Assembly: GCA_001940645.1 (NCBI GenBank)
Contig: MDVS01000044.1
Coordinates: forward strand, 31,506 to 95,505
From: Candidatus Heimdallarchaeota archaeon LC_3
GTDB taxonomy: Archaea > Asgardarchaeota > Heimdallarchaeia > Hodarchaeales > LC-3
Length of the DNA stretch: 64,000 nucleotides
Reading direction: 5' to 3'
Shown piece after piece: positions 30,010-39,781 of the stretch. How positions within the stretch are numbered: the stretch's first letter is position 1; each line of letters opens with the position of its first letter. The notes under the pieces are model-generated. The model made no database searches and was not told where the DNA came from. It worked only from the letters and a program-made list of their open reading frames with translations. A program made the translations under genes and the position numbers.

Positions 30010-30171
30010 AAATTCACCCAAAACTGATTTTCAATTTTAATAAAAATATCTTTAATATTGTAAACATAAAAAATAAAGATTATTTCCTATTTATTTCCTA
30101 TTTAACTAGTAATTTAACTTAGATAAATCAAAAAAAAAGGAATAATATATGACAACGAGGTTTTCTCAAAG

Positions 30172-30732
30172 TTAAAAAAATTTATCCCATATTTCTTTAT
30201 ATGACTGTTCATTACTTGCACTTTGATATGAGATCAACAATTCTTTGTTCAAATCCCAAAATGTTCTTCCCCAAGGAAGTGCATTCAATATTTCGTTTGC
30301 TTCTTGCTCAAAACCCATTATAAAAAGAGAACCACTTACTGCTTCCATAGAAGTTAAAAATTCCCACTTTCCGTAATTAACTGGATTACCTGCTAGAAGT
30401 TTCGGCAACTTACGTCCATTTTTAAATTTTTTATTTAAAATGGGATCATTTTTTTTCCAAGAACAGTCCAAAACTGTAATTCCCTCATCTTGAACAATTT
30501 TTCTATCCTCTGGTAAGAGTAATTTTGCATAGGGAGTAAGTACTATACTTTTTCTTCGAATTCTTTCTTTTTTTTTAAACCAAAATAATGGAAAAGATAA
30601 TGAATCTTTTTTGTTAAAGATCTTTATACTCGTACATTTGTTTTTATCACACTGGTCTGCATAATAAATACCTAAGGCTTTCAATGATGGAAAACAACCC
30701 TTAACATAGAAAAGAAACTTTATTTGATTCAA
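30172..30732 (-). CDS. tsr3: Tsr3-type rRNA aminocarboxypropyltransferase
   Basis: A 186-residue protein of the Tsr3/DUF367 family. Diagnostic pieces are DQCDKNKCTS near the start, VLDCSW, RKLPKLLAGNPVNYGKW and GFEQEANEILNALPWGRTFWDLN. Tsr3 transfers the aminocarboxypropyl group of S-adenosylmethionine to a hypermodified residue of small-subunit rRNA, a late maturation step. It adds to the RNA-maturation genes nearby (NSUN, NIP7, AK6). The start is TTG at 30732. A loop after residue 45 is lysine-rich. It borders the accessory region that begins with transposase remnants. Confidence 0.92.
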   Translation of the reverse strand: MNQIKFLFYVKGCFPSLKALGIYYADQCDKNKCTSIKIFNKKDSLSFPLFWFKKKERIRRKSIVLTPYAKLLLPEDRKIVQDEGITVLDCSWKKNDPILNKKFKNGRKLPKLLAGNPVNYGKWEFLTSMEAVSGSLFIMGFEQEANEILNALPWGRTFWDLNKELLISYQSASNEQSYKEIWDKFF

Positions 30733-30836
30733 CCATAATAATAATAAAATTATAATTTTCTAATAGACGCACTACTTCCATCGGATTAGTGGTGGAATGA
30801 ACTTCGAAGGAATAATTGCTAGATAATTACTCTACA

Positions 30837-31282
30837 TGCAAAACTGTTTATCAAAGTCTTCATGCTGTTGTGTATTTAAAGTCTCTTTATTGCTTTTAAG
30901 AAAGATCGTTTTTTCCCTAAATACTTGCGAATGGTAGGAAGAGAAGCCTTTATTCCTGTTAATGATAATTGTCCCCCGAAAAATTGTAAACTCCTTCATA
31001 CCCATCGCTTATTACTCATAGGATCACCTGCTATGTGATCTTCAGTTAATGCTTCAAGTTTGTCCGAAAACTTCGGGTATTGTTTCTCTTTAGACTTTCT
31101 ACTTCCCCCTGATTTCCTAATTCTTTTTTTATCCAAATAAAGAGCTTTTTGTAAATCTCGGACTCCTTTCTGTAATGTTTTCATATCAATACCAAGAAAC
31201 ATAGCTAATAAAACCTTTTTTCTTGTTGTTAATGAAAGAGTAAGAAACCCATGGAACAATCGTCTTGTTCGTTCATTGAACT
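30837..31282 (-). pseudogene. ISAzo13-family transposase remnant
   Basis: In the leftward direction FNERTRRLFHGFLTLSL, GIDMKTLQKGVRDLQ, RKSGGSRKSKEKQYP and EDHIAGDPMSNKRWV follow the N-terminal part of ISAzo13 transposases. After a frameshift near 30996 the similarity goes on with GQLSLTGIKASLPTIRK and then, in another frame, NKETLNTQQHEDFDKQF. The DDE catalytic part is missing. It is an old, inactive copy. Confidence 0.75.
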
Positions 31283-31520
31283 CAAAAAATTTGATCGCGA
31301 TGGCAAGACCCCATCACCCCCATTGAACAACTTCCCACTGATGCTTGTATAAATTGGTAACTCAAAGGATCGAGACCAAGAAAATGAAAATAAGAGTAAA
31401 AAAGCATTCACAGGAAGATTTTGAGTAAAATTTTCTTTTTAAGAAAAAATTAACGTAGTTCACCTTCTCAATGAAATCAAAGAAAAAGATCAACTTTCTG
31501 ACTTCCAAAAAGTTCAGGAG

Positions 31521-31811
31521 ATGAAACAAGTACTCAAAAACCATTCAATGGTTAGCTTATTCATGTTAAAACAATTTCCCACCACCTCCAGTAATGCAAG
31601 GCTTATCCGATATAAGATAATTTTAGAACGGGAACAACTTTTTGGGAAGTTTGCTTCTATTACAAACCATTTCTCACTGACCGCAGAAGAAACAATGCAT
31701 TTATGTAAAACAAAAGAGAAAGTCGAGCATGAATTTCAAATTTTAAAAGATTTACTGACCTTTCATAGTCTTCCTCATCGAATTGAAATGCATAATGCCA
31801 TTGTTCAATGA
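31521..31811 (+). pseudogene. C-terminal fragment of a DDE transposase (IS1634/IS4-like)
   Basis: A 96-residue open frame with no proper N terminus. TAEETMHLCKTKEKVEHEFQ followed by ILKDLLTFHSLPHRIE resembles the end of IS1634/IS4-type transposases, where a Lys/Glu-rich helix containing the last catalytic Glu is followed by the region naming the polymerase-like arm. It is unrelated to the ISAzo13 piece on the other strand 240 bp away. Family assignment is tentative. Confidence 0.5.
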
Positions 31812-31946
31812 GAAATGCTTTTTTTGAATATGCTAAAGGATTGCAAATAGCGACAAGTTATTTTTCTAGTAAATGATGTTTCATAAGTCATTAAATTTAT
31901 ATATTTTTCTTAAGTAATTACTAAAAACTAGATAGGTAGTTGTTGT

Positions 31947-32804
31947 ATGAATTTGAATAATATTTTTTTTTTAACTCAATTTATTTTAATCATAGTTACA
32001 GTTATGCCCTCAAATGGAACTGGAAAAATAGTTTCTGTTTCTGATGAGTATTCTATTCCTGTTTTTACTACAAATCAAACTGAATTTACTGATGAAGATC
32101 TCTTATCAGCTGTGTATTCTAACTATAGTCATCCAGAAAATTTTTTTTATGTTAATCTAAATATTAATCAATCTACCTCTTATTTGCAAACCTATGATTT
32201 AAATTATACTAATTTTGAAAAAAGATCAGAAATATGTGCTAACAATAATTCTGAAGCAATTTCACTATTTGAAGATTTATATCACCAAAGTCCATTACAG
32301 TCAGAATTATTAGAAGATGAAAAGTATTATCAAACAAAAAATTCCAGAATTCATAATTGCCTATATTTTAATCCAAATGGTTCTCTTTTTGATAATTTTG
32401 AAGAGATTGGTGTCTTTGTTAAGAGACCGATAACTACACAAAATTTTAAAGAGTTCTCAGAATATTTATGGTCAATTTATTTAACAAAATTTGGTTCATT
32501 AACTCCTCTAAGTTCAATTAGTAACAAAAGCCCAGATGTTTTTATTCAATCAATCTATTCAGTTCGTCATGTAGTAGGAGATTACAGTCTTTATGATAGA
32601 ATAATCTTAAAGATCTTCAAGTTCGTCATTCAATTAAATTCAGGACATACAACGCAAATAGAGGAAGAAATAAGAACTATAAATGGAATATATCATCCAG
32701 GACCACATGATTATAAAACAACACATTTTTCTACATTTCCTCTCATATTTGCAATATTATTATCAATTTTTTCTCGGAAATTTCAAAAGAAACAGCTGAA
32801 ATAA
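31947..32804 (+). CDS. Secreted protein with a C-terminal anchor, function unknown
   Basis: 285 residues. A hydrophobic N terminus (IFFLTQFILIIVTVMPSN) looks like a signal peptide, the middle is rich in Asn, Ser, Tyr and Phe as in archaeal surface proteins, and a C-terminal hydrophobic stretch (FPLIFAILLSIFS) followed by Lys/Arg would anchor it. Two cysteines near residues 97 and 137 could form a disulfide. I do not recognise a domain. Confidence 0.65.
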   Translation: MNLNNIFFLTQFILIIVTVMPSNGTGKIVSVSDEYSIPVFTTNQTEFTDEDLLSAVYSNYSHPENFFYVNLNINQSTSYLQTYDLNYTNFEKRSEICANNNSEAISLFEDLYHQSPLQSELLEDEKYYQTKNSRIHNCLYFNPNGSLFDNFEEIGVFVKRPITTQNFKEFSEYLWSIYLTKFGSLTPLSSISNKSPDVFIQSIYSVRHVVGDYSLYDRIILKIFKFVIQLNSGHTTQIEEEIRTINGIYHPGPHDYKTTHFSTFPLIFAILLSIFSRKFQKKQLK

Positions 32805-32887
32805 CCAAAAGAAACTATTTGAAAGCAATTATTCAACAAGTTTGTTTAATCAATAATTTGAGTCTCACGAGGTCTACTAAATAATGT

Positions 32888-34495
32888 CTAAGAGATGAAA
32901 ATAGAAATTATCCTTCCATTCTTCTCACAACTATCGCCAGCAGTAAAATTATACGTTTTTTGATCTAAAACATTTAAGTTACTTCCAACAAGCAACGAAT
33001 ATTCGGCATTTATTTCACAATTATTAATCCCAATAGTAATTTGTTCTCCATATTTACGATTTGAAGTTGAAGCTGTCATAGAGAATATAATACGCGTCCC
33101 TGTCCACGAATAGTAACCCCACTGACTGCTAGACCCACCAATTCCTTGCCAAAAATCTAAAACTGGATTGTCACCTAATGGAAGAGCTAATTGAGGACTC
33201 ACAACTTTTGTTCGGCTATTACTAGTCCAAGGCCCCATTATAGTCGCTGACCAATCACCAGATTGTGTCACATCATCATAAAACCACGGACTCTTATCAT
33301 CATCTCCTGATGGCCCATAACTTCCACTGGATAAACGTGTCTCAGACCACCAATTAGTTTGAGTATTTGTTGTACCATCTTCAAACCCTGGATTCAAGAT
33401 TGGTAAAGTTTCATGAGGAATTTTTACCGTAATACCATCGAAATATTCAGCACCAGATAGGACCGAACTGCGCCCGCTTAAAGCAGCGTATCCTGATCCA
33501 TAGGTAGAATCAATAACATCAATCATTGGTGTTGAGCTAGGATCAATGTCAGAAGAGGTGGAAATCCAAACTTTCAAAGAATGACCTGAACTTTCGAATC
33601 GAACAAACCACCACGTATCTAGCAACGAACCCCCTGGATAATAACTTCCTAAGGTCGTAGTTCCAGATGGATCAATTCGCTTAAGCCAAAAACGATTATT
33701 AGCTGGTTTCATAAATATTATATATCCTTCACATGTTGTGGCATTTACTCCTGAACAGGATGATGAATATTGGGTCCCTTGGGCCCGAAGCCAAAGTCCT
33801 GGTCTTTTTCCTGAGTTTCCTGAAGCTTTAATCCACCCTTCAATAGTCCCATCACGAAATTCTTCATCTTCATAGCGAACAGTTTCATAATAAACAGTTC
33901 CACTTGTTGTACAGCATTTTAATACCTTAGATCCATCTTTAGGGGATCCACTGGTAGTGGTCTCCCAATGAGAATTATCAGCAAAAACCCATCTTGCGGT
34001 TTCTACATCATTCCTACTACCCTCGAATGATTGAAATTGTAGATGAGAATAACTGTATTTAGTATGTTTAAGAGAGTGTTTCCGTATTTGATATAGGTTA
34101 TCACAAGGAGAACTGTAGTAGCATCCGTATTGCATTGATTCATCGGAATATTTGACATCGAACAATAGGCCTAACGCTTCTCTCATTATAGTATCATAAT
34201 TTTCTTGAAAAAAACCTTTATAGGAGACTGTAGCTTTGCTGTGTTCTCCACTAAAGAGATGTCCCATTTCATGTATAAATAAAACTCTATTATACAAATC
34301 GTCAGGAGACCAGTAATAATGTGAATAGCCGTAAGCTCCTTCATCTATAGCATCTTTTTCAGGATTTCTATAACCACCATGTCCTATTCCTCCAACAATA
34401 CCAGCATTTTCTCCATATATTTTATCAGCTAGTGTTCCTTCAATCCACAAATAACTAAAATCAACATTTGCGACACTTCCTGAAAAAGTTTTCAC
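32888..34495 (-). CDS. Surface metzincin-like metalloprotease, N terminus lost
   Basis: 535 residues. The zinc site is HEMGHLFSGEH (about residues 71-81), the HExxHxxxxxH form of metzincin-like proteases. It is followed by a LamG/concanavalin-like domain (about 160-350) and a second beta-sandwich domain (about 365-505) with a MAM-like or carbohydrate-binding look. No signal peptide is present: the readable frame extends only a few codons beyond the GTG at 34495 and stops, and the transposase gene begins to overlap it. The original gene therefore probably had a signal peptide that was cut off by the insertion. Expression is doubtful. Confidence 0.65.
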   Translation of the reverse strand: MKTFSGSVANVDFSYLWIEGTLADKIYGENAGIVGGIGHGGYRNPEKDAIDEGAYGYSHYYWSPDDLYNRVLFIHEMGHLFSGEHSKATVSYKGFFQENYDTIMREALGLLFDVKYSDESMQYGCYYSSPCDNLYQIRKHSLKHTKYSYSHLQFQSFEGSRNDVETARWVFADNSHWETTTSGSPKDGSKVLKCCTTSGTVYYETVRYEDEEFRDGTIEGWIKASGNSGKRPGLWLRAQGTQYSSSCSGVNATTCEGYIIFMKPANNRFWLKRIDPSGTTTLGSYYPGGSLLDTWWFVRFESSGHSLKVWISTSSDIDPSSTPMIDVIDSTYGSGYAALSGRSSVLSGAEYFDGITVKIPHETLPILNPGFEDGTTNTQTNWWSETRLSSGSYGPSGDDDKSPWFYDDVTQSGDWSATIMGPWTSNSRTKVVSPQLALPLGDNPVLDFWQGIGGSSSQWGYYSWTGTRIIFSMTASTSNRKYGEQITIGINNCEINAEYSLLVGSNLNVLDQKTYNFTAGDSCEKNGRIISIFIS

Positions 34496-35313
34496 AGTGC
34501 CATCACTTGATAATATCTGTGCTTTCTAATCCTCACTCCTTCATTTCCTAAAACCACTTTACGCCAATTATCTCTCCTGAGATAATTAAAGTATTTAATT
34601 CTAGCTTTTTTTGGATTATATGAAACTGCAGGTACCAATCCTAATTCAATACTTCGTGAATAACATTTTTTATCGTCAAAAGCTCCATCCATTATAATAA
34701 CAGATGCAGAACAAAGATCTCGGTGTTCTAAATGATCAAAAAGAACCATAGCTCCATTTGATTGATGATTATCAGCTGGAAGAACCCAAGTTGATCGAGA
34801 AATTTCACTCCTGGTTCCGGTTACAAAATAAGCCCAATAACCATGAAAGCGTTCTTTATCCGTTTTATATCCATAACCAGCATCTGAATCTAGATTATGT
34901 TTGTTACGACCATTTGACAATACATCAGTCGCATCTAAAGCTAAATCATCCTTATCAAATATCCCAAGTGATACTAAATGAGCATCAATCATCTTAATGA
35001 TCTTCAAAATTAGTTTTTCAGACAAATTTCTGAAAAATCGAGAAAAGGTATCATGAGATGGAATATTTTCTTTACTGAACTCACAAAATGTTCTGAAAGC
35101 TTCAATTTCATGTAGTTTTTCTTCCAAAGTTGTGTCATATTGAAAATTTTCTCTAATTTTTAGTAAATGACTTAAGAATAAACTTAATGAATTATAAGAA
35201 GGCCTGCCAAAACGTGATTTTCTCCTAGGTAACCATTTTTTAATTGGTAATTTTATAACACAAGATTTAAGTATATCTAAATTAATACCTTTAATAGAGC
35301 GATAAGTTTGCAT
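34492..35313 (-). mobile_element. IS5/IS1182-like transposase, C-terminally truncated
   Basis: A 273-residue transposase. The first catalytic Asp lies in DLALDATDVLS, the second in VIIMDGAFDDKKCYS. A typical helical N-terminal domain ends in PSHDTFSRFFR. The third acidic residue region is absent: the frame stops soon after KHRYYQ and the DNA turns into the metalloprotease gene, which it overlaps by 4 bp. This junction is likely a deletion end or recombination point, and I did not find inverted repeats. The copy is inactive. Confidence 0.8.
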
Positions 35314-35611
35314 TTTTATAACCTGTAGATGTTTGGAATTGCATTAACTGTGGGTAGTTGGATGTAAATTCCATATAAATGCATATTTATGAGTTTATAA
35401 ACTTTACGGGTTATTTTCGCTCTTATTAACAATTTATTGGTGTATAGCAAATCGTATATGTTATTTATTATAATATTCAGTAATGAAATTAAATAACAAG
35501 AGTATAAGTAACTCTACAAAACAAAAAAGATGAAATTAAATCAGATAGTTTTGCAATTATCTAATCAATAAGATTAAAAGTGAAAAGGCGACTAATTTAT
35601 GGGGAGCAAAA

Positions 35612-37945
35612 ATGATTTATAATCATAAAATTAATTTTAATAAAAAGTTGATTATCGTTGTTTGGTTAGTATTTTTCTCTTTTTCATATACGTCTTTTCA
35701 AATACCAATTATTACTAATTATGTAACAACACCTTTAATTGTTGAAGATTTAGAAATAAAGGATTCAATTATTGATTCTAAAAATAAACAAACACACATC
35801 CAAGCATTGGCTTCTTCAACATCATACGATTCTTCAGAAATTACTGGTATTAATAATATGGTTCCTGTGGAAGGAATTAATTTAAATAACGGTACGTTAA
35901 AAATTATCGGTGACAGAATTTATCAAACAAATGGATTTTGGAATGGAACAAATAATATGACTGAATATGGGTTACATGGAACCGTAGATCTAGAATGGCT
36001 CATAACTTCTACTCCAAATCTTCTCACGATGGAAGGTTTTTATATGGTTTATGATTTGCTTGCCGGTCATGTAGTTTATGAAGATTCCACTTTAATTACC
36101 AGTTATTCCAATGAAGAACACATTTATGAAGATGATTTAGATAATGAATTGTGTACCGATGATACTTTCAGTGTACATACTCTTACATCATCCATATCAC
36201 ATTGTGGTGGTGAATTAGGAGATTGGAACATTAAATTAAACCCGAAAACTGGTATTATTTCCTATGTTGATATTCCTTATGATGCGTATAGTCTTAAACA
36301 ACAGGCTACCTTTGGAACGTGGCGTCTCAGCCAGTATGAAGATTTTTTCCCCCTAACAGGAGAATATTCTGATCAATACTGGTTTGGTATGTATGTAAAT
36401 GCTACTCAAGTAGGAATTGGTGATAATTTAACAGAAAATTTTTTATCAATAACCAGCATTAATACAGTTTCTTTTCCTGAAGCTAATCCTATTAATTCCC
36501 CAAAAACTGATAGAAAAATCTTAATTAGTACTGTGCAACGTTCACTTCTTAATGGACGTTTTAATTATACGTATACTGCAGAAATTGATTTTGCAACAGG
36601 ATTATTATTAGATTATGATTATAAATACCTATACAATAGTAGTTCAAATGCCTTTACTTCTTCGAATAGGACGTTTGGAGTTGATTTAAGAGAATCTTCT
36701 GTTCTTGATTTAGAAGCCCCACGATGGGATAATGATATCTCAAGAAATTTTTCTGTTCCTTTGAATGCTAATCTATCTAAACTTACAGATGATTTTTCTG
36801 ATAATGGAAGATTGTATTGGTTTGATGTATATGTGGATGATGTTTTAATATTATCTGGGAATATCGAAGGTTGGACTGGAGCAATAACGACCTTACCATC
36901 CTTATCGCTTGGTATCCATAATGTTACTACCATTATTTGGGATACACAACTAAATTGGAATTCGAGAACCAGACGGATAACAGTTACAGCAGATCCAGAT
37001 ATTCAGTTTCCACAAACCTTAGTAGCAGGTGTAACATTTGCTTCACCGATATTTTCAGGAATATATCCATTTTGCTCATACTATGAAATTGAAGAAGAAT
37101 ACCAGTGTCCTGAATTAAAAATAGAATTATATACAGATGCAGGAACTCAAGTTGATTTTCGATTCAATGATACGGGTTATTTTCATAACGAATCAACATT
37201 AGTTCTTTCATACGATTATTTGCTTGATTATTGGACTCTTTCATCCAGTTATTATTCAGATCCTATATCTGATTCAAATACTTTGTATGTTGATGTATCA
37301 GGAAAGTTATATTTTAACATAAGAATGTCGATAGTGTATTATAGACTCTGGCCAGATGGAAATTATTATAGGTCTATTGGTGATACCATCTGGGAGTGGA
37401 ATAGTCCATTATTTGATATTTTGTCTAATCATGATCCCTCTGTAACATACACAAATCTACAAGAAATAATAAAAGGTCATACAACGAATTTAACAGTTGA
37501 AGCGTCAGACGTTGAGAATCAGAAATTAAAAATATCGACATTCTACTGGAGACATCGAGAAACAGGCGCAACAGGCCATTTAGAATTTAATAATGATCAG
37601 AGCAAAATAAATTCGTGGTATTTAACAATTAATACTATCAATTGGAATATTGGACAGTTTGATTATAGTTTTACAGTGACTGAACCTAGTTTTTCGACTG
37701 ATAAAACAAATGGTTATACTGAAATAACCGGTTCTTTCAAAATTATTGAAGAAATGAGTAGTAGTGCTCCTGTTACAAGTTTTCCGCAAACAACATCTAA
37801 TCCAGATTCAATTACATCTTTTGAGACAATTACAAAATCAGAGACCGTAACTGCATCAACAGAGAGTTTTACAGTCATTCTTATATTTGCTTCATTCATA
37901 AGCATATTTTTTCACAGAAGAAAATTGAATAATAATAAAAAATAG
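35612..37945 (+). CDS. Large secreted surface protein with C-terminal anchor
   Basis: 777 residues with an N-terminal signal peptide or anchor (KKLIIVVWLVFFSFSYTSFQ), a long beta-rich ectodomain with many Asn-X-Ser/Thr sites, paired cysteines (near residues 180-200 and 490-500), and a Thr/Ser-rich stalk (about 715-755) leading to a hydrophobic tail (SFTVILIFASFISIFF) with a Arg-Arg-Lys end. Several Ig- or cadherin-like beta modules are likely in 430-700. This is the layout of an archaeal cell-surface glycoprotein. No family is recognised. A ggggag ribosome-binding site stands 6 bp before the ATG. Confidence 0.8.
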   Translation: MIYNHKINFNKKLIIVVWLVFFSFSYTSFQIPIITNYVTTPLIVEDLEIKDSIIDSKNKQTHIQALASSTSYDSSEITGINNMVPVEGINLNNGTLKIIGDRIYQTNGFWNGTNNMTEYGLHGTVDLEWLITSTPNLLTMEGFYMVYDLLAGHVVYEDSTLITSYSNEEHIYEDDLDNELCTDDTFSVHTLTSSISHCGGELGDWNIKLNPKTGIISYVDIPYDAYSLKQQATFGTWRLSQYEDFFPLTGEYSDQYWFGMYVNATQVGIGDNLTENFLSITSINTVSFPEANPINSPKTDRKILISTVQRSLLNGRFNYTYTAEIDFATGLLLDYDYKYLYNSSSNAFTSSNRTFGVDLRESSVLDLEAPRWDNDISRNFSVPLNANLSKLTDDFSDNGRLYWFDVYVDDVLILSGNIEGWTGAITTLPSLSLGIHNVTTIIWDTQLNWNSRTRRITVTADPDIQFPQTLVAGVTFASPIFSGIYPFCSYYEIEEEYQCPELKIELYTDAGTQVDFRFNDTGYFHNESTLVLSYDYLLDYWTLSSSYYSDPISDSNTLYVDVSGKLYFNIRMSIVYYRLWPDGNYYRSIGDTIWEWNSPLFDILSNHDPSVTYTNLQEIIKGHTTNLTVEASDVENQKLKISTFYWRHRETGATGHLEFNNDQSKINSWYLTINTINWNIGQFDYSFTVTEPSFSTDKTNGYTEITGSFKIIEEMSSSAPVTSFPQTTSNPDSITSFETITKSETVTASTESFTVILIFASFISIFFHRRKLNNNKK

Positions 37946-38037
37946 TCTTAAAAGAAACTAAAAAAAATAATCATAAAATGTGATATAAAGAAACTGTCAT
38001 ATCACTTATTATAGGATTAATTATCAGGACGCATCGT

Positions 38038-38145
38038 CTAATCTTCATAGTAGAATTTCTCTGTGAAATAGTGACTTCTGAGATCGTGTAAATCAGGAAC
38101 TTTACCAATAAGCTTGTTTTCTTTCAATAGTTTGAGAGCACTCAA
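38038..38145 (-). pseudogene. Short open frame, probable gene fragment
   Basis: 35 codons from a TTG at 38145, reading ENKLIGKVPDLHDLRSHYF. The sequence is coherent but too short for assignment. It may be the end of a longer gene whose front is lost. Confidence 0.3.
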
Positions 38146-38250
38146 ATATTACTTGCTATTCAGGTTACTAAAAAGAAATTTCTTTTGCATTTATATGTCT
38201 TTTTCTAATAATTATTATCTATATCCCCGAATGAATGAAATATCATTAAA

Positions 38251-38796
38251 TCAGGCAATTATATACATAAATATACTAATAAGTACGGCAATACTTGCCA
38301 CACCAAAAGTGATCCAAGCTACTTTTATCTGTTTATCAATTCGTTTCAGTGACTCCCTGACTAAGTCATTTTGAATCTCTGCTAATTCAAGTTGATCTTT
38401 AACAAATAATTCATTTTTCGATTGTTTTAAATGGTTTAAATTGTTCCAAATTATATTAATAAGACCCTCAACTTTGTTTAAAGCAAATATTCTATCTGTA
38501 AAATCATCTTCCGATGTATTTGTTGTTGATAGTTTTACTCTCGAATATAACCAATGAAATTCTGTCATCATTTGAGTATACTCTTTCAAGTATCGTTCTA
38601 TTTGATCAGCCTCTTTTAAATCATAAACAGTTGGTAAGGTCGCAATATTGTAATAGAGGTCTTCTGCCTCCTCAACAAGCACTAAAGCATGAATTCCTGT
38701 TAGGTGGCCGTTTGTTTGCCTTTTATATTCATTGTAATCTTCTCTAATTTTCAAAAAAAAATCTTTTGAATTTGGGGGGTCAATTGAAGCCTTCAT
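38251..38796 (-). CDS. Protein of unknown function with a C-terminal membrane helix
   Basis: 181 residues, mainly helical and amphipathic, with one membrane segment at the end (AWITFGVASIAVLISIFMYIIA is split by eye at about residue 160-181). Cytoplasmic helical body plus C-terminal tail anchor is a layout shared by several accessory genes of this region. No family recognised. Confidence 0.6.
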   Translation of the reverse strand: MKASIDPPNSKDFFLKIREDYNEYKRQTNGHLTGIHALVLVEEAEDLYYNIATLPTVYDLKEADQIERYLKEYTQMMTEFHWLYSRVKLSTTNTSEDDFTDRIFALNKVEGLINIIWNNLNHLKQSKNELFVKDQLELAEIQNDLVRESLKRIDKQIKVAWITFGVASIAVLISIFMYIIA

Positions 38797-38922
38797 TCTT
38801 GCATCTTTACATCCTGTATTTACTGAATTGTTTCCTTAAGTCTGAATATTTCATGAGATTATTTATTTCTGTGGTTATCGGAAAAAGATTTAATTGAAAG
38901 ACTACTAACAATGTTGAACTTT

Positions 38923-39686
38923 TCAGTCAGTGATGAAATTTTCTCGAACATTACTATCCTTGGATTTAGTACCAAGCAAATTTATTTCTCTTAAAAATTC
39001 CAGGTGAAGCTTTGCCTGTTTTTCTATATATTTTATTGAAGGAGAAAAATCAAATCGTAATTCTATATTGTTAAATGCTTTTCTATTTAATATTTGTTGA
39101 TACCAGTTGTTTTCTTTGTTTGTTAGATCATCTCGATACAAATCCTTAGGTAATATACGTAATTTGTTTGAGGATATTGATAATATGTGATTTTCAATGA
39201 TTTTTTCCTCAACATAGTGTATATTGAACAATAAATTATTTACAGAAATCATGGGGGTCTTTCCAGTAAGAAAATAATGCTCAATTGGGTTTGGATTTGA
39301 ATTTTGGTCAATTGACCAATCTTTGTTGAACAAAAATACTATATTTTCAAAACCATTTTTCATTTTTCCATAGTTTTGATCTAAGAATAAAAATCTAAAA
39401 TTATGGGTAAAAGCATTTCGTATTGGTAGGAATTCTTTCCAAAATTTTCTAGCATATTGAACAATAAATCCCATTCTTTTATAATGTGGTCCTAAAATTG
39501 TTTCGACTTGTTAATTACATCCTGTAACAATTGACTATAGCTTTGTATACATTGATTATATCGATCAAAATCACCTCTTCTTAAGTAATTTAAGGCATAG
39601 ATGTAATATGGTTTGTAAGGCCAGTCTTTAGTTAAGTGATTAAGTTTTTTTATAAAATACCTAGAATTCCTCATATAAATGATCAA
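38923..39686 (-). pseudogene. HEPN-like protein gene with a frameshift
   Basis: Two leftward frames (39492-39686 and 38923-39474) join well if one base is missing or extra at about 39505-39525: the second frame reads VETILGPHYKRMGFIVQYAR in the gap. The combined protein of about 250 residues has IRNAFTHNFR, an RxxxxH motif of the HEPN superfamily, in a helical setting (ARKFWKEFLPIRNAFTH). HEPN proteins are often RNases in defence or toxin systems. The break may be real or a sequencing error. Confidence 0.6.
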
Positions 39687-39781
39687 AATAAACCATATAG
39701 GTCAAAAATATTTTATAATCATATTTAAATTTTGAAAAGTCTTCTTTCAAGCAAATATTTCAGTATTAATTGAAATCATTA

